Shown here: positions 1-8,569 of the stretch, one piece after another
How positions within the stretch are numbered: position 1 is the first letter of the stretch
Layout: each line of letters opens with the position of its first letter
Assembly (NCBI RefSeq): GCF_000265245.1
Contig: NZ_AJKS02000008.1
Coordinates: 82,852 to 146,851, forward strand
Origin: Halomonas smyrnensis AAD6
GTDB taxonomy: Bacteria > Pseudomonadota > Gammaproteobacteria > Pseudomonadales > Halomonadaceae
Length of the DNA: 64,000 nt
Reading direction: 5' to 3'
Program-made: the position numbers and the translations under genes
Notes under the pieces: model-generated
The model's input: only the letters and a program-made list of their open reading frames with translations
Told to the model about the DNA's origin: nothing
Database searches by the model: none

Positions 1-97
1 AGATCGCCACCGGCACGTAACCGCCGAGCAGCGGGAAGGCCTCGCGCACGCCGGACAGCCAGGCGCGGGAAGGCGCCGAGGTCGCCTGGTCGATCAT
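1..97 (-). CDS. AzlC-family branched-chain amino acid exporter subunit (5' fragment)
   Basis: Only the first 32 codons are inside the window; the gene runs off the left edge. The visible N-terminus contains a segment reading AFPLLGGYVPVAI, which matches the conserved first membrane region of AzlC permeases (with AzlD, export of branched-chain amino acids). The ATG overlaps the TGA of the upstream XRE regulator by four bases, so the two are translationally coupled. That regulator-azlC pairing is common in this family. The call rests on a short peptide, so another membrane protein cannot be fully excluded. Confidence 0.6.
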   Translation of the reverse strand, partial: MIDQATSAPSRAWLSGVREAFPLLGGYVPVAI

Positions 98-621
98 GAT
101 GCCTCCCTCTCGGCGTAGACGATGGTCAGGATCAGCGTCGCCCACTGCTCGCCGGTGCGATAGCGGTGGGGGCGGTCGGCGCCGAACGCGAGGCTGTCGC
201 CGGCGTGCAGCGTGCGCAGGTCGTCCTCGGGGCCGGCCTCGAGCTCGCCGCTGAGCACGGTGAGCGATTCCGTGGCGCCGGGGGTGTGCCCCTCGGCATG
301 GCGATCGGTATGGGGGGCGCAGCGCATCCAGTAGGCGTCGACCTGGCGGCCTTCCTGGCCCTGGTCGATCAGCCTCACCTGCACGCCGTCTTCGCCGAGG
401 GGCACGGTGATCGGCGCCACCAGGGTGCCGAAGGGCATGTTCAGCTGCACCGCCAGCCGCCAGATGGTGTCCAGCGTGGGGTTCCCGTTGCCCTGCTCGA
501 GGCGCGACAGGTTCGACTTGGCGATGCCGGCGGCGGCGGCCAGCTGCGACAGCGACAGCCCGCGCTCCTGGCGCAGGCGCTGAAGGTGCTGGCCCAGGGT
601 GCTGAGGGCGAGATGGTCCAT
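94..621 (-). CDS. XRE-family transcriptional regulator with C-terminal cupin domain
   Basis: A 175-residue protein with a helix-turn-helix of the XRE/Cro type at about residues 9-63 (LRQERGLSLSQLAAAAGIAK, then a recognition-helix SNLSRLEQG). A small cupin beta-barrel occupies about residues 100-172 (HTPGATESLTVLSGELEAG, then GDSLAFGADRPHRY). This architecture is that of one-component regulators in which the cupin senses a small molecule. It is co-transcribed with azlC, its stop overlapping the azlC start, so it probably controls amino-acid export and its own synthesis. Two tandem palindromes in its promoter support autoregulation. The effector is unknown. Confidence 0.88.
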   Translation of the reverse strand: MDHLALSTLGQHLQRLRQERGLSLSQLAAAAGIAKSNLSRLEQGNGNPTLDTIWRLAVQLNMPFGTLVAPITVPLGEDGVQVRLIDQGQEGRQVDAYWMRCAPHTDRHAEGHTPGATESLTVLSGELEAGPEDDLRTLHAGDSLAFGADRPHRYRTGEQWATLILTIVYAEREAS

Positions 622-655
622 GGAAGCTTCCGGTACGAGGGGGTGTCCACGAATT

Positions 656-700
656 GTTCGATATAAGGAACGTTCTATAAAAAGAACAACCGACTGTCAA
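656..700 (-). promoter_or_regulatory. Promoter of the XRE regulator with two adjacent 16-bp operators
   Basis: On the minus strand there is a consensus -35 TTGACA (695-700) and a -10-like TATAGA (674-679), although the 15-bp spacer is short. Two abutting 16-bp units, 656-671 and 672-687, each begin GTTC and end GAAC and are 13/16 identical to each other. The upstream unit covers the -10 and the other covers the expected start point. This geometry fits repression by the XRE protein just downstream. Confidence 0.6.
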
Positions 701-860
701 GGGAGGCCGTCCGGCCGGCGCCGCTATACCGGGCCGGGGTAGGAAGCGACCGGGAATGCCGCAAGGCGCACGATGAAGGAGAAGGGGCGGGAGACGCCGC
801 GGGCAGTGGCGAGGAGGAAGGGAAGAAGCGAAGGCGGGAGGAGGATAAAGCGAAAAGGTA

Positions 861-882
861 CCCGGCCGCCGCAGCGGCCGGG
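861..882 (-). terminator. Intrinsic terminator of sstT
   Basis: A perfect 9-bp GC stem with a 4-nt loop lies just past the sstT stop. On the minus strand it is followed by ACC and TTTT. The rest of the gap up to the XRE promoter shows nothing recognisable. Confidence 0.7.
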
Positions 883-892
883 CAGGCGAGGC

Positions 893-2119
893 TCAGGCCT
901 CGTCGGTGTTGCCGTCGGCGCGGCAGGCCGCGGCGGTGAACAGCACATCGGTGGAGGAGTTCAGCGCCGTCTCGGTGGAGTCCTGCACCACGCTGATCAC
1001 GAAGCCGATCGCCACCACCTGCATGGCCACGTCGGCGGAGATGCCGAACAGGCTGGCGGCCATGGGAATAAGCAGCAGCGAGCCGCCGGCCACGCCTGAC
1101 ACGCCGCAGGCGGCCAGCGCCGAGACGATGCACAGCAGCAGCGCGGTGACGAAATCGACCTGGATACCGAGGGTATGGGCAGCGGCCAGGGTGATCACGG
1201 TGATGGTGATGGCGGCGCCGCACATGTTGATCGTCGCGCCCAGCGGGATCGAGATCGAATAGGTATCGGCGTGCAGCTTCAAACGCTTGCACAGCTCCAA
1301 GTTGACCGGAATGTTGGCCGCCGAGCTGCGGGTGAAGAAGGCGGTGATGGCGCTGCCGCGCAGGCAGGTGAACACCAGCGGATAGGGATTGCGGCCGGTC
1401 TTCAGGAACACGATCAGCGGATTGGTGACCAGCGCCACGAACACCATGCAGCCGACGATCACCAGCAGCAGGCGGCCGTAGTCGAGCAGGGCGTCGAGGC
1501 CGGATTCGGCCAGGGTGTTGGCGACCAGGCCGAAGATGCCCAGCGGGGCGAAGCGGATCACCATCTGGACGATGCCCGACACGGCATCGGACAGGTCCTT
1601 GAGCGCGGTGCGGGTGGTGTCCGCGGCGCGGCGCAGCAGCAGCCCGAGGCCCACGGCCCAGGCCAGGATGGCGATGAAGTTGGCCTCCATCAGTGCCTCG
1701 ACCGGGTTGGCCACGGCGTTGAGCAGCAGGTTGCGCAGGATCTCGGTGACGCTGCCGGGCGGCGTGCCGCTGGCCGCCGGGGCGTTCAGCGCCAGGCTGG
1801 TGGGGAAGGCGAAGCTCGCCGCCACGGCGACCAGCGCCGCCACCAGGGTGCCGATGAGGTAGAGCACCAGCACGGAGCGGATGTGGGTGGGCTGGCCCTG
1901 GCGATGGTTGGCGATCGCCGCGGCCACCAGCACGAAGACCAGCACCGGCGCCACGGCCTTCAGCGCGGAGACGAAGACCTGGCCGAGCAGGGCGGCCGAC
2001 TGGGCGGTATCGGGGGCGAGGGTGGCGAGCAGCAGGCCGGCGACGATGCCCAGCGCGATCTGGGGGATCAGCCCCAGCCGCAGCAGCGGGCGGCCCAGGG
2101 AGTTGAGGGTAGCGATCAT
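893..2119 (-). CDS. sstT: Serine/threonine:sodium symporter SstT
   Basis: A 408-residue inner-membrane protein of the dicarboxylate/amino acid:cation symporter family. It has about eight hydrophobic segments, and its sequence is characteristic of SstT throughout: an N-terminal [16 protein letters not shown], a serine-rich re-entrant region around [18 protein letters not shown], and the conserved [17 protein letters not shown] and [12 protein letters not shown] motifs near the C-terminus. It imports serine and threonine with Na+, which fits a halophile. The ATG chosen is preceded by AAGAGA at a good distance; an ATG ten codons upstream lacks a ribosome site. Monocistronic with its own terminator. 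Confidence 0.93.
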   Translation of the reverse strand: MIATLNSLGRPLLRLGLIPQIALGIVAGLLLATLAPDTAQSAALLGQVFVSALKAVAPVLVFVLVAAAIANHRQGQPTHIRSVLVLYLIGTLVAALVAVAASFAFPTSLALNAPAASGTPPGSVTEILRNLLLNAVANPVEALMEANFIAILAWAVGLGLLLRRAADTTRTALKDLSDAVSGIVQMVIRFAPLGIFGLVANTLAESGLDALLDYGRLLLVIVGCMVFVALVTNPLIVFLKTGRNPYPLVFTCLRGSAITAFFTRSSAANIPVNLELCKRLKLHADTYSISIPLGATINMCGAAITITVITLAAAHTLGIQVDFVTALLLCIVSALAACGVSGVAGGSLLLIPMAASLFGISADVAMQVVAIGFVISVVQDSTETALNSSTDVLFTAAACRADGNTDEA

Positions 2120-2644
2120 GGGTGTCTCTTGTGGAATCACGGGGTGCATGAACGTGTCGTGCGCCGGGGTCGCCGTATCACCACGTGGCCACGCCGCGGG
2201 GTTGCCGCGGGGCTCGGGACACGCGAGGGCGATGGCCTGTCGACGCCCTGCCCGGGTGTCGCCCGGGCAGGCGCGCGAATTCTACCATCGACGCAAAACG
2301 ATAGGGGGTACGACCTTGGTTTCTCTTGAAACCAGGCGGGTGTGCTGATCTGTCGCCGTTTCCAGGGTGGAATATGCGGTGAGGACGTCGGCAGGCAGGG
2401 GCCTTCAGGAATGGCGGAGGTGCCGGCGCGGATCGTCGTTATGGCTCAGCGGCGAGGTGGCCTCGCAGCCGAGGCAGCGGCAGATGTCCCGATCGACAAC
2501 CGGCCGGAACCGTTTCCCGGTTGGCCAAGGCAGGCCCGGCCCCGGGCCGAGTGGCGCTCACCGGGGGAGATGGCGTGAACCGATGGAACCTAGGTCAATC
2601 ATCGGCGGTTGTCGCGCCGAGGATGCCGAATGTGACGGATCGGC
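2120..2644. other. 525-bp gap with two hairpins, no convincing gene
   Basis: Two perfect inverted repeats are visible. One is a 9-bp GC stem (2250-2272, loop TGTCG) in the probable 5' leader of sstT. The other is a 7-bp stem TGGTTTC/GAAACCA with a TCTT loop (2317-2334). Open frames here have no recognisable protein features and overlap both flanking promoters. The sstT promoter must lie here but no clear -35/-10 was found. Confidence 0.4.
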
Positions 2645-2971
2645 TCAGCCGCCCCGCGGGGCCAGCAGGATGATGCCGGCGCCGGCCAGGCACAGCGCGG
2701 CGCCGAGCAGGTCCCAGCGGTCGGGCAGGCGGTGCTCCACCGCCCACAGCCAGGCGAGCGAGGCGACGATATAGACGCCGCCGTAGGCGGCATAGGCGCG
2801 GCCGGCCTGGTCGGCCGAGGAGAGGCTGAGCAGCCAGGCGAACAGCACCAGGCTGGCCAGCCCCGGCAGCAGCCACAGCGCCGAGGCGCCCTGACGCCAC
2901 CAGGCCCAGACGCTGAAGCAGCCGGCGATCTCGGCCAGGGCGGCGGCCACGTACACCGGCAGCGTCAGCAT
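2645..2971 (-). CDS. ynfA: YnfA-family small membrane protein (UPF0060)
   Basis: 108 residues with four hydrophobic helices and the family signature [17 protein letters not shown] near the N-terminus. It continues with [18 protein letters not shown] in the third helix and a small-residue C-terminal helix ending in LLAPRGG. YnfA proteins resemble small multidrug resistance exporters in fold, but their physiological substrate is unsettled. It is followed at a short distance by the isocitrate dehydrogenase gene in the same direction, without evidence of functional linkage. Confidence 0.9.
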   Translation of the reverse strand: MLTLPVYVAAALAEIAGCFSVWAWWRQGASALWLLPGLASLVLFAWLLSLSSADQAGRAYAAYGGVYIVASLAWLWAVEHRLPDRWDLLGAALCLAGAGIILLAPRGG

Positions 2972-3017
2972 GACGCCGCCGGGGCAGACAAGTGCAGCAT
3001 GAGGGAAGCGGGAGCGA

Positions 3018-4757
3018 TCACGCGGTCAGGCGCGCCTCCACGGCGTCGAGGAAGCCGTGCATGTCGACCACGGTCTCGTTGGCCGGATCGGTGGTCTTGC
3101 CCTTGAGGTCACCGGTGACGATGCCGTCGCCGATGGTGTCGATCAGCGCCGCCTTGAGGCGCCGCGCGTAGTCGGCCAGCGCCGCGTTGTCCTCGCGCTC
3201 GGCCAGCGTCTCCAGGGCGTTGCCCACGGCGTAGATCAGCGCCGAGGAGTTGAAGTGCGCCTCCTTGCCGTCGCTCTCCAGGTACTTCAGGTACAGATCG
3301 TGAGCGGTGCCGTGGGGCGCCTCGAACAGCATGGTGCCGTTCTTGCTCTCGATGATCGAGCTGGCGGTGGCCAGGCTGCCGCCGAGGGCGGCGGAGATGT
3401 CGGAGAAGATGTCGCCGTCCAGGTTCTGCGCCGGGTAGAGGGCGTTGCGGGGCGGGTCGGTGATCATCTTGATCAGCTGGCTGGAGGGTCGCATGATCAT
3501 GAACGACGGCGGCGGCGTGTCGTTGTGGGCCAGCGCGCGGCGGGCCTCGGTGATGACGTCGCTGAACACCTCGTCGTAGTCCATGTACTCGCGCTTGAGG
3601 CCGAAGTAGACCTCCTTGTCCTTGCGCGAGGCGTCGCGGAACACCTGCAGCACCCAGTCCTTGATCGCTTCGCGGTCGTTGGACATCAGCAGGATGGGGT
3701 CGCCCTGCTTGACGCGGCGGGCGTGCTTCTCCTCGCCGTCGACCACCACCTTGAGGATGCCGTCCTCGCTGGCGGGGGCGTTGAAGCTGCCGTACTGGTC
3801 GCCGCCGCCGGCGCTCATCCGCGAGATCGACACCTGGGCCTTGCGGTCGGGTATGCCGTGGCGCTTGAGCTGCTCGACCAGCTTGTAGAGCTTGCGGCCG
3901 GTGTTGTTGTCCGGCACGCCCCACAGCGCCCGCTCGGGCGGGTTGGCGACCAGTCGCGCGGCCTGGGCGTCGATCAGCTCGTAGTGGTAGGCGAGCCCCA
4001 GCGATTCGGCGTCGGCCTGGTAGTGCTCGCGGTAGATGTCCTCGATGGCGGCGCGCATCACGCCGTCATAGCCGGCGATCACGGTGTCCTTGAGGCCCAG
4101 GTAGATGTCGCGCTTCTCGTCGAGGGCGCGCCGGAAAAAGCGGTGGGCCCAGGCCCTGACGTCGTCCAGGTCGTTGGTGGCCAGCAGCCAGGGGTCGCCC
4201 TTGTTGACCTCGCGGCGATGCAGCTCGACGGGGTCGCCGCTTTCGCCCACGAACAGCAGCTTGACCACGCCGGTGGCCGAGGACAGCGCGTTGTAGCTGT
4301 CCTTGGTGCCGCCGTGCTCCATGGTCTCGACCTCGATGTCGCGGCCGACCCAGGTCGGGCGCTCGACCTTGAGGTTGCGAAACTCGATGTCCTCGCGGGT
4401 GATGTTGCCGCCGATGCCCTTGCGGATAGCGCCGTTGGGCGACTTGGTGGCCAGCGGATGCAGGGTGGCGGCGTCGAGCTCGGGGTGCCGGGCGAGCAGG
4501 GCGTCGCGCTGTTCGCGATTGACGGTCATGCCGGCGTTCTTGATCCCGACCTGGTGGCGGTTGAGCGCGTCGATGGCGTCGAGGACGGCCTGGCCGTTGG
4601 TGAGCAGCCGGTTCTCGGCTGTCAGGTCGATCTCGACCAGCTCGATGGCCAGCGGTCGGGTCACGAAGGTATCGATGATCTTCTCGAAGGCCACCTGGGC
4701 CATCTCGTCGCCGTGCAGGATGACCAGCGGGGCCGCCACCTGGATCTTGTCGCTCAT
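3018..4757 (-). CDS. icd: NADP-dependent isocitrate dehydrogenase, long form
   Basis: A 579-residue enzyme of the isocitrate/isopropylmalate dehydrogenase superfamily that oxidatively decarboxylates isocitrate to 2-oxoglutarate in the TCA cycle. Diagnostic segments are [17 protein letters not shown] in the N-terminal substrate region, [19 protein letters not shown] (metal-binding aspartates) and [12 protein letters not shown] near the C-terminus. It is longer than the usual ~400-420-residue dimeric form and shorter than the ~740-residue monomeric form. The extra length includes an internal repeat: a segment starting [11 protein letters not shown] reappears about 170 residues later as [11 protein letters not shown], both ending in GLK. 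The start shown has GGAAGAG upstream; an in-frame ATG 35 codons further 5' adds non-homologous sequence. Confidence 0.88.
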   Translation of the reverse strand: MSDKIQVAAPLVILHGDEMAQVAFEKIIDTFVTRPLAIELVEIDLTAENRLLTNGQAVLDAIDALNRHQVGIKNAGMTVNREQRDALLARHPELDAATLHPLATKSPNGAIRKGIGGNITREDIEFRNLKVERPTWVGRDIEVETMEHGGTKDSYNALSSATGVVKLLFVGESGDPVELHRREVNKGDPWLLATNDLDDVRAWAHRFFRRALDEKRDIYLGLKDTVIAGYDGVMRAAIEDIYREHYQADAESLGLAYHYELIDAQAARLVANPPERALWGVPDNNTGRKLYKLVEQLKRHGIPDRKAQVSISRMSAGGGDQYGSFNAPASEDGILKVVVDGEEKHARRVKQGDPILLMSNDREAIKDWVLQVFRDASRKDKEVYFGLKREYMDYDEVFSDVITEARRALAHNDTPPPSFMIMRPSSQLIKMITDPPRNALYPAQNLDGDIFSDISAALGGSLATASSIIESKNGTMLFEAPHGTAHDLYLKYLESDGKEAHFNSSALIYAVGNALETLAEREDNAALADYARRLKAALIDTIGDGIVTGDLKGKTTDPANETVVDMHGFLDAVEARLTA

Positions 4758-4851
4758 CACTCTTCCCGTGTTCGTGCTCGTGGAATCCACGCAGCCTCGC
4801 GTCCCTGGGCGTCGTGGCCGGAGGGACGCCGGCTGCCATGCGATCAGGGTT

Positions 4852-5442
4852 TCATTGTACACCCAATGCCGTCGCGTCGTTTCGATGCTCCCGCACCCGG
4901 CGGGCCAGCTCGCTGACGTGCTCCTCGGTCACGCCGAGCTCCGCCAGCGCCGCCTCCAGGTGCAGCAGGTAGTCGCGGTTGAGGCCGCTCGGGCCCTCGG
5001 CCCCGGCGATCTGGCGGGCCATGTCGTCGAGCGGCGCCTCGCCGAGGAAGGCGGCGTTGTCGGCGGTGGCCAGGTAGGTCAGCCCCATGGCGCTTGTGCC
5101 GTCCTCGAAGTGCAGCGGGGTGAGCTCGCGCAGGTAGCCGTTCTTCTCGCGCACGTCGAGCGGCTGCAGGGTCTCCGGCGTGATGCGGTAGGCCATCCCC
5201 AGGCAGGCGGCGCCTTCCTCGGCGATCAGGGTCGCCACGCGCCCCGGGGCCTCGGGCGTGCCGCGGTGGTCGTGGGAGCCCTGCCAGAAGCGCCGCACCC
5301 AGCCGTGGATGCGCGCCGGCCGGCGCTCGAGGAAGGGGAAGTCGGCCTTCCAGATCAGCGAGCCGTAGCCGAACAGCCACAGATCGTCGTGGTCGTCGAA
5401 GTGGGTCATGCGCCGGTTGAGCGCGGTGGTGTCGAGCGCCAT
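4852..5442 (-). CDS. chaC: Gamma-glutamylcyclotransferase, ChaC type
   Basis: 196 residues with the ChaC signature FGYGSLIWK (residues 24-32), which forms the glycine-rich ligand loop, followed by GWVRRFWQGSHDHRGTPEAPGRV. The family degrades glutathione to 5-oxoproline and Cys-Gly in the cytosol. The likely general base is a glutamate in the central AFLGEAPL region, but this was not aligned. The ATG chosen begins MALDTTALNRR; an upstream start gives an arginine-rich extension unlike the family. It is divergent from the ytoQ-like gene, with a perfect palindrome in the shared gap. Confidence 0.85.
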   Translation of the reverse strand: MALDTTALNRRMTHFDDHDDLWLFGYGSLIWKADFPFLERRPARIHGWVRRFWQGSHDHRGTPEAPGRVATLIAEEGAACLGMAYRITPETLQPLDVREKNGYLRELTPLHFEDGTSAMGLTYLATADNAAFLGEAPLDDMARQIAGAEGPSGLNRDYLLHLEAALAELGVTEEHVSELARRVREHRNDATALGVQ

Positions 5443-5543
5443 GGGAGACTGTCGCGTCCTTCGTTGCCGTCGTGGGCGCCCCATGATGCGCGGCCAGGCG
5501 CGGCTTGTCGAAGTCATGGCCGTGTATTCATTTCACCGTAACC

Positions 5544-5553
5544 TTGTGCACAA
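5544..5553. promoter_or_regulatory. Perfect 10-bp palindrome TTGTGCACAA in the chaC/ytoQ divergent gap
   Basis: TTGTGCACAA lies between two divergent genes, and the same decamer recurs in another divergent gap at 11201-11210. It resembles the core of GntR/FadR-type operators (TTGT-N2-ACAA). A second inverted repeat, TTGTCG/CGACAA (5571-5589), lies nearer the ytoQ start. The regulator is not identified. Confidence 0.35.
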
Positions 5554-5626
5554 AGCGCGATGACGTAGGATTGTCGATCCGACCGACAAGACCGGCGCGA
5601 GCCGGCCCATGAGGAGAACCGACACC

Positions 5627-6067
5627 ATGAGCTTCACCGTCTATCTGTCCGGCGAGATCCACACCGACTGGCGCGAGGAGATCCGTCTCGGCGCCGAGGC
5701 CGCGGGCCTGGACGTGGCCTTCACCGCACCGGTCACCGACCATGACGCCAGCGATGCGGCCGGCGATCATCTCGGCCCGCAGAGCGAGGGCTTCTGGCGC
5801 GACCACAAGTCGTCCAAGGTCAACGCCATCCGCACCAAGACGCTGATCGAGCGGAGCGACCTGGTGGTGGTGCGCTTCGGCGACAAGTACAAGCAGTGGA
5901 ACGCGGCCTTCGACGCGGGCTACTGCGCCGCCCTGGGCAAGCCCTACGTGACCCTGCACGGCGACGACATCGTTCACCCGCTCAAGGAAGTGGACGCCGC
6001 CGCCATGGCCTGGGCGACCACCCCGGCCGAGGTGGTCGAGATCCTGCGCCACGTGCTGCGCGGCTGA
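5627..6067 (+). CDS. YtoQ-family protein
   Basis: A 146-residue soluble protein opening with MSFTVYLSGEIHTDWREEI and containing LVVVRFGDKYKQWNAAFDAGY followed by ALGKPYVTLH. The alpha/beta pattern and GEIHTDWR motif match the YtoQ family, which is related in fold to nucleoside 2-deoxyribosyltransferase-like proteins. No biochemical function is established. GAGGAG sits ten bases before the chosen ATG; an in-frame ATG six codons earlier overlaps that ribosome site and is disfavoured. pgpA follows at 27 bases, probably co-transcribed. Confidence 0.85.
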   Translation: MSFTVYLSGEIHTDWREEIRLGAEAAGLDVAFTAPVTDHDASDAAGDHLGPQSEGFWRDHKSSKVNAIRTKTLIERSDLVVVRFGDKYKQWNAAFDAGYCAALGKPYVTLHGDDIVHPLKEVDAAAMAWATTPAEVVEILRHVLRG

Positions 6068-6094
6068 TTCCGCGGCCGCCACCGAGGAGGAGCG

Positions 6095-6586
6095 ATGGAA
6101 GCGCTATGGATGTGGCCGGCCACCGGCTTCGGTCTCGGCCTGTCGCCCTGGGCCTCGGGCACCGTCGGCTCGCTGCTGGCGCTGCCGCTGGCCTGGTGGC
6201 TGCTGGGCCGCTCGCGTCGCTGGCGGCTGGGGCTGGCCGCCGCGCTGCTGGTGGCGGCGATGCCGCTGTGCCAGCTGGCCTCCGACACCCTGGGTGGCAA
6301 GGACGACGGGCGCATCGTGCTCGACGAGATCGTCGCCTTCCCGGTGGCGATGCTCGGCCAGGCCGCGCCTCGCCATCCGCTGACCCTGGCAGGCACCTTC
6401 GCGGTCTTCCGTCTGTTCGATGCCACCAAGCCGCCGCCGGTGAGCCAGGTGGAGGCGATGCCCGGGGGGATCGGCATCGTGCTCGATGACCTGGTGGCGG
6501 CGCTCTACGCCTGGGCGCTGATGGGGCTCTTCTCACGCCTCGCCGCGCGGCTGCGGCGACGCCGAAGGGGCGAGGGCGGGCGATGA
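6095..6586 (+). CDS. pgpA: Phosphatidylglycerophosphatase A
   Basis: 163 residues, several membrane-spanning segments, and the PgpA motifs in order: GFGLGLSPWASGTVGSL at the N-terminus, DDGRIVLDEIVAF (acidic metal-binding residues) in the middle, FRLFDATKPPPVSQVE, and GGIGIVLDDLVAALYA near the C-terminus. It removes the phosphate from phosphatidylglycerol phosphate to complete phosphatidylglycerol synthesis in the inner membrane. The spacing to the ytoQ-like gene suggests a shared transcript. GAGGAG precedes the ATG closely. The thiL neighbour often seen with pgpA is absent here. Confidence 0.92.
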   Translation: MEALWMWPATGFGLGLSPWASGTVGSLLALPLAWWLLGRSRRWRLGLAAALLVAAMPLCQLASDTLGGKDDGRIVLDEIVAFPVAMLGQAAPRHPLTLAGTFAVFRLFDATKPPPVSQVEAMPGGIGIVLDDLVAALYAWALMGLFSRLAARLRRRRRGEGGR

Positions 6587-6695
6587 GCGGTATCGCAGGT
6601 GTCACGACGGAAGCGCCGCGGCACCCTGTCGCGGTGGCTCTCGCCCCGGGGCATCTGGGCTATCATGAGGCCCCTCGTTCCGGCCGGCCCCGCTC

Positions 6696-7094
6696 ATGAT
6701 CCTAACGCTCGTCACTCGCCGCTATCGCCGATCGGTCGCGCGCCTCGCGCTGCTGGCGATGTGGCTGGTGGTGGCCGGGCCGCTGATTGGCCAGTTCAGC
6801 GCCGCGGAGCGGGCCCATCACGGGGCGGCGCATCAAGGCAGGCATCACGAGGCGATGAGCCGGGGCGCGTCGTCGGTGGCCATGACGAACGAGGCGGCGC
6901 CGCACCGGCACGAGGCCTGCGGCTACTGCTCGCTGTTCCAGCGGATGCCGGTGCTATCGGCGCTGCTGCCGAGCGTTGCCCCGGTGCCGTCCCACGCCAT
7001 CACCGCCCCGGTCGTGGCGACCCGCTCGCCCCATGGCGGGCCGGCGGTCTTCCCCCAGGCGCCGACCCGCGCGCCACCCCGATCTCGCTCGTGA
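6696..7094 (+). CDS. DUF2946-family protein
   Basis: 132 residues with one N-terminal hydrophobic segment (LLAMWLVVAGPLIGQF) that could be a signal anchor. A histidine-rich stretch follows, and then the hallmark HEACGYCSLFQRMP, the Cys-x-x-Cys motif of DUF2946. Members of this family are usually found next to copper- or TonB-related and PepSY genes, and a metal-related periplasmic role is suspected but unproven. Here the next gene is a PepSY-domain membrane protein, in keeping with that pattern. The C-terminal proline/arginine-rich tail looks unstructured. Confidence 0.78.
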   Translation: MILTLVTRRYRRSVARLALLAMWLVVAGPLIGQFSAAERAHHGAAHQGRHHEAMSRGASSVAMTNEAAPHRHEACGYCSLFQRMPVLSALLPSVAPVPSHAITAPVVATRSPHGGPAVFPQAPTRAPPRSRS

Positions 7095-7109
7095 TCCCCC
7101 CGATGTGAA

Positions 7110-7152
7110 TCGCCTGGCCTTCGCTCGCCGGCGTCGACACGACGCCAGGCGA
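7110..7152. promoter_or_regulatory. 9-bp inverted repeat between the DUF2946 and PepSY genes
   Basis: TCGCCTGGC (7110-7118) is exactly complementary to GCCAGGCGA (7144-7152), enclosing 25 bp with its own CGCCGGCG palindrome. It ends about 40 bases before the PepSY gene start. It has no T-run, so it is more likely an mRNA hairpin or a protein site than a terminator. Confidence 0.35.
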
Positions 7153-7190
7153 GGGCAGGCGTGCCTCCGACTTCCTCGAGCGAGACTCCC

Positions 7191-8558
7191 ATGAGCCAAC
7201 CTTCCGTAAGCCGTCCCGCCATGCGTCCCAGAGCGCAGGATCTCTATCGCGCCGTCTGGCGCTGGCACTTCTATGCCGGGCTGATCGTCCTCCCGTTTCT
7301 GATCTCCCTGGCGGTCACCGGTGCCCTCTATCTCTTCCACGACGACATCGATCGCTGGTGGCACGCCGACATGATGACGGTCGAGGCGCGTCAGTCCGAT
7401 ACGGTGCCTCCCGGCGTCCAGCGCGACGCGGCGCTGGCCGCGGTCGACGGCGAGGCGTTCCGCTATGTGCCGCCGGCCGATGCGTCCAGCGCCGCCGAGG
7501 TCGACGTGACCCGCCCTGACGGCAGCCGCATGGCGGTGTTCGTCGATCCCTACAACGGCGAGGTGACCGGCCAGATGCCCTACCGGGGCAGCGTGATGTG
7601 GTGGGTCCGCCAGCTGCACAGCCTCAGCCTGTTCGGCAGCGAGGCCAGCATGCTGATCGAGATCGTCGGCGGCTGGACCATCCTGCTGGTGCTGACCGGC
7701 ATCTACCTGTGGTGGCCGCGGGGCCGGCGGGGCGGCGTGGTGTCGGTGCGCGGACGGCCGGGCAAGCGGGTGTTCTGGCGCGACCTGCACGCGGTGACCG
7801 GGCTCTTCGTCGGCGGCTTCATCCTGTTTCTGGCCGTGACCGGCATGCCCTGGTCGGCGGTGTGGGGCAGCAAGGTCAACGAGCTGGCCAACGGCCACAA
7901 CTACGGCTATCCGGACGGCGTGCGGGTCAACGTGCCGATGTCCGACGAGCGCCTGGCCGAGCGCGAGACCACGACCTGGTCGCTGGAGCAGGCGCAACTC
8001 CCGACCTCCGAGGCCAATGCCGACGCGGTCGCGCCGATCGGCCTCGACCACGCGGTGGCGATCTTCGACGCCAAGGGCCTGGCGCCGGGCTATGCGATCA
8101 ACCTGCCGGCCGGACCGACGGGCGTCTATACCGGCTCTGCCTACCCGGACGACCTGAGCCGACAGCGCGTCGTGCACCTCGACCAGTATCGCGGCGAGAC
8201 GCTGCTCGACATGGGCTACGCCGACTACGGCCCGCTGGGGCGCGGCCTGGAGTGGGGCATCAACTTGCACATGGGCCAGCAGTACGGCCTCGCCAACCGG
8301 CTGATCCTGGCCCTGGCCTGTGCCGGCATCGTGCTGCTGTGCGTGTCCGCGGCGGCGATGTGGTGGAAGCGCCGCCCGGCCGGGAAGCTCGGCGTGCCGC
8401 CGGCCCCGACCGATCCGCGCCGGCTGCGCGGCGTGCTGGCGCTGCTGGCCATCGGCGGGGCGATCTTCCCGCTGGTCGGCGCCTCGATGATCGTGATGGC
8501 CGCGGTGGATGCGCTGGTGCGGCGCCGTGGGGCAGCAAGGCGCGCGGCCACCGCTTAG
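7191..8558 (+). CDS. PepSY-associated transmembrane protein
   Basis: A 455-residue inner-membrane protein with four main hydrophobic segments: WHFYAGLIVLPFLISLAVTG near the N-terminus, a pair around WTILLVLTGIYLWWP and FVGGFILFLAVTG, and a C-terminal region. Two large periplasmic loops hold PepSY-like sequence, e.g. NLHMGQQYGLANRL before the last helices. This is the PepSY_TM (PiuB-like) family, found with iron-siderophore or copper uptake systems and probably involved in metal reduction. The ATG chosen fits the family length; longer starts lie in the preceding hairpin. Likely an operon with the DUF2946 gene. Confidence 0.87.
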   Translation: MSQPSVSRPAMRPRAQDLYRAVWRWHFYAGLIVLPFLISLAVTGALYLFHDDIDRWWHADMMTVEARQSDTVPPGVQRDAALAAVDGEAFRYVPPADASSAAEVDVTRPDGSRMAVFVDPYNGEVTGQMPYRGSVMWWVRQLHSLSLFGSEASMLIEIVGGWTILLVLTGIYLWWPRGRRGGVVSVRGRPGKRVFWRDLHAVTGLFVGGFILFLAVTGMPWSAVWGSKVNELANGHNYGYPDGVRVNVPMSDERLAERETTTWSLEQAQLPTSEANADAVAPIGLDHAVAIFDAKGLAPGYAINLPAGPTGVYTGSAYPDDLSRQRVVHLDQYRGETLLDMGYADYGPLGRGLEWGINLHMGQQYGLANRLILALACAGIVLLCVSAAAMWWKRRPAGKLGVPPAPTDPRRLRGVLALLAIGGAIFPLVGASMIVMAAVDALVRRRGAARRAATA

Positions 8559-8569
8559 TCCTTTTCCGG

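Noticed and set aside
1175..4916. Long plus-strand frames opposite sstT (1175-2329) and isocitrate dehydrogenase (3057-4916)
   Set aside because: Composition dominated by Gly/Ala/Asp/His/Gln and Val repeats typical of frames antisense to GC-rich genes; no protein-family features.
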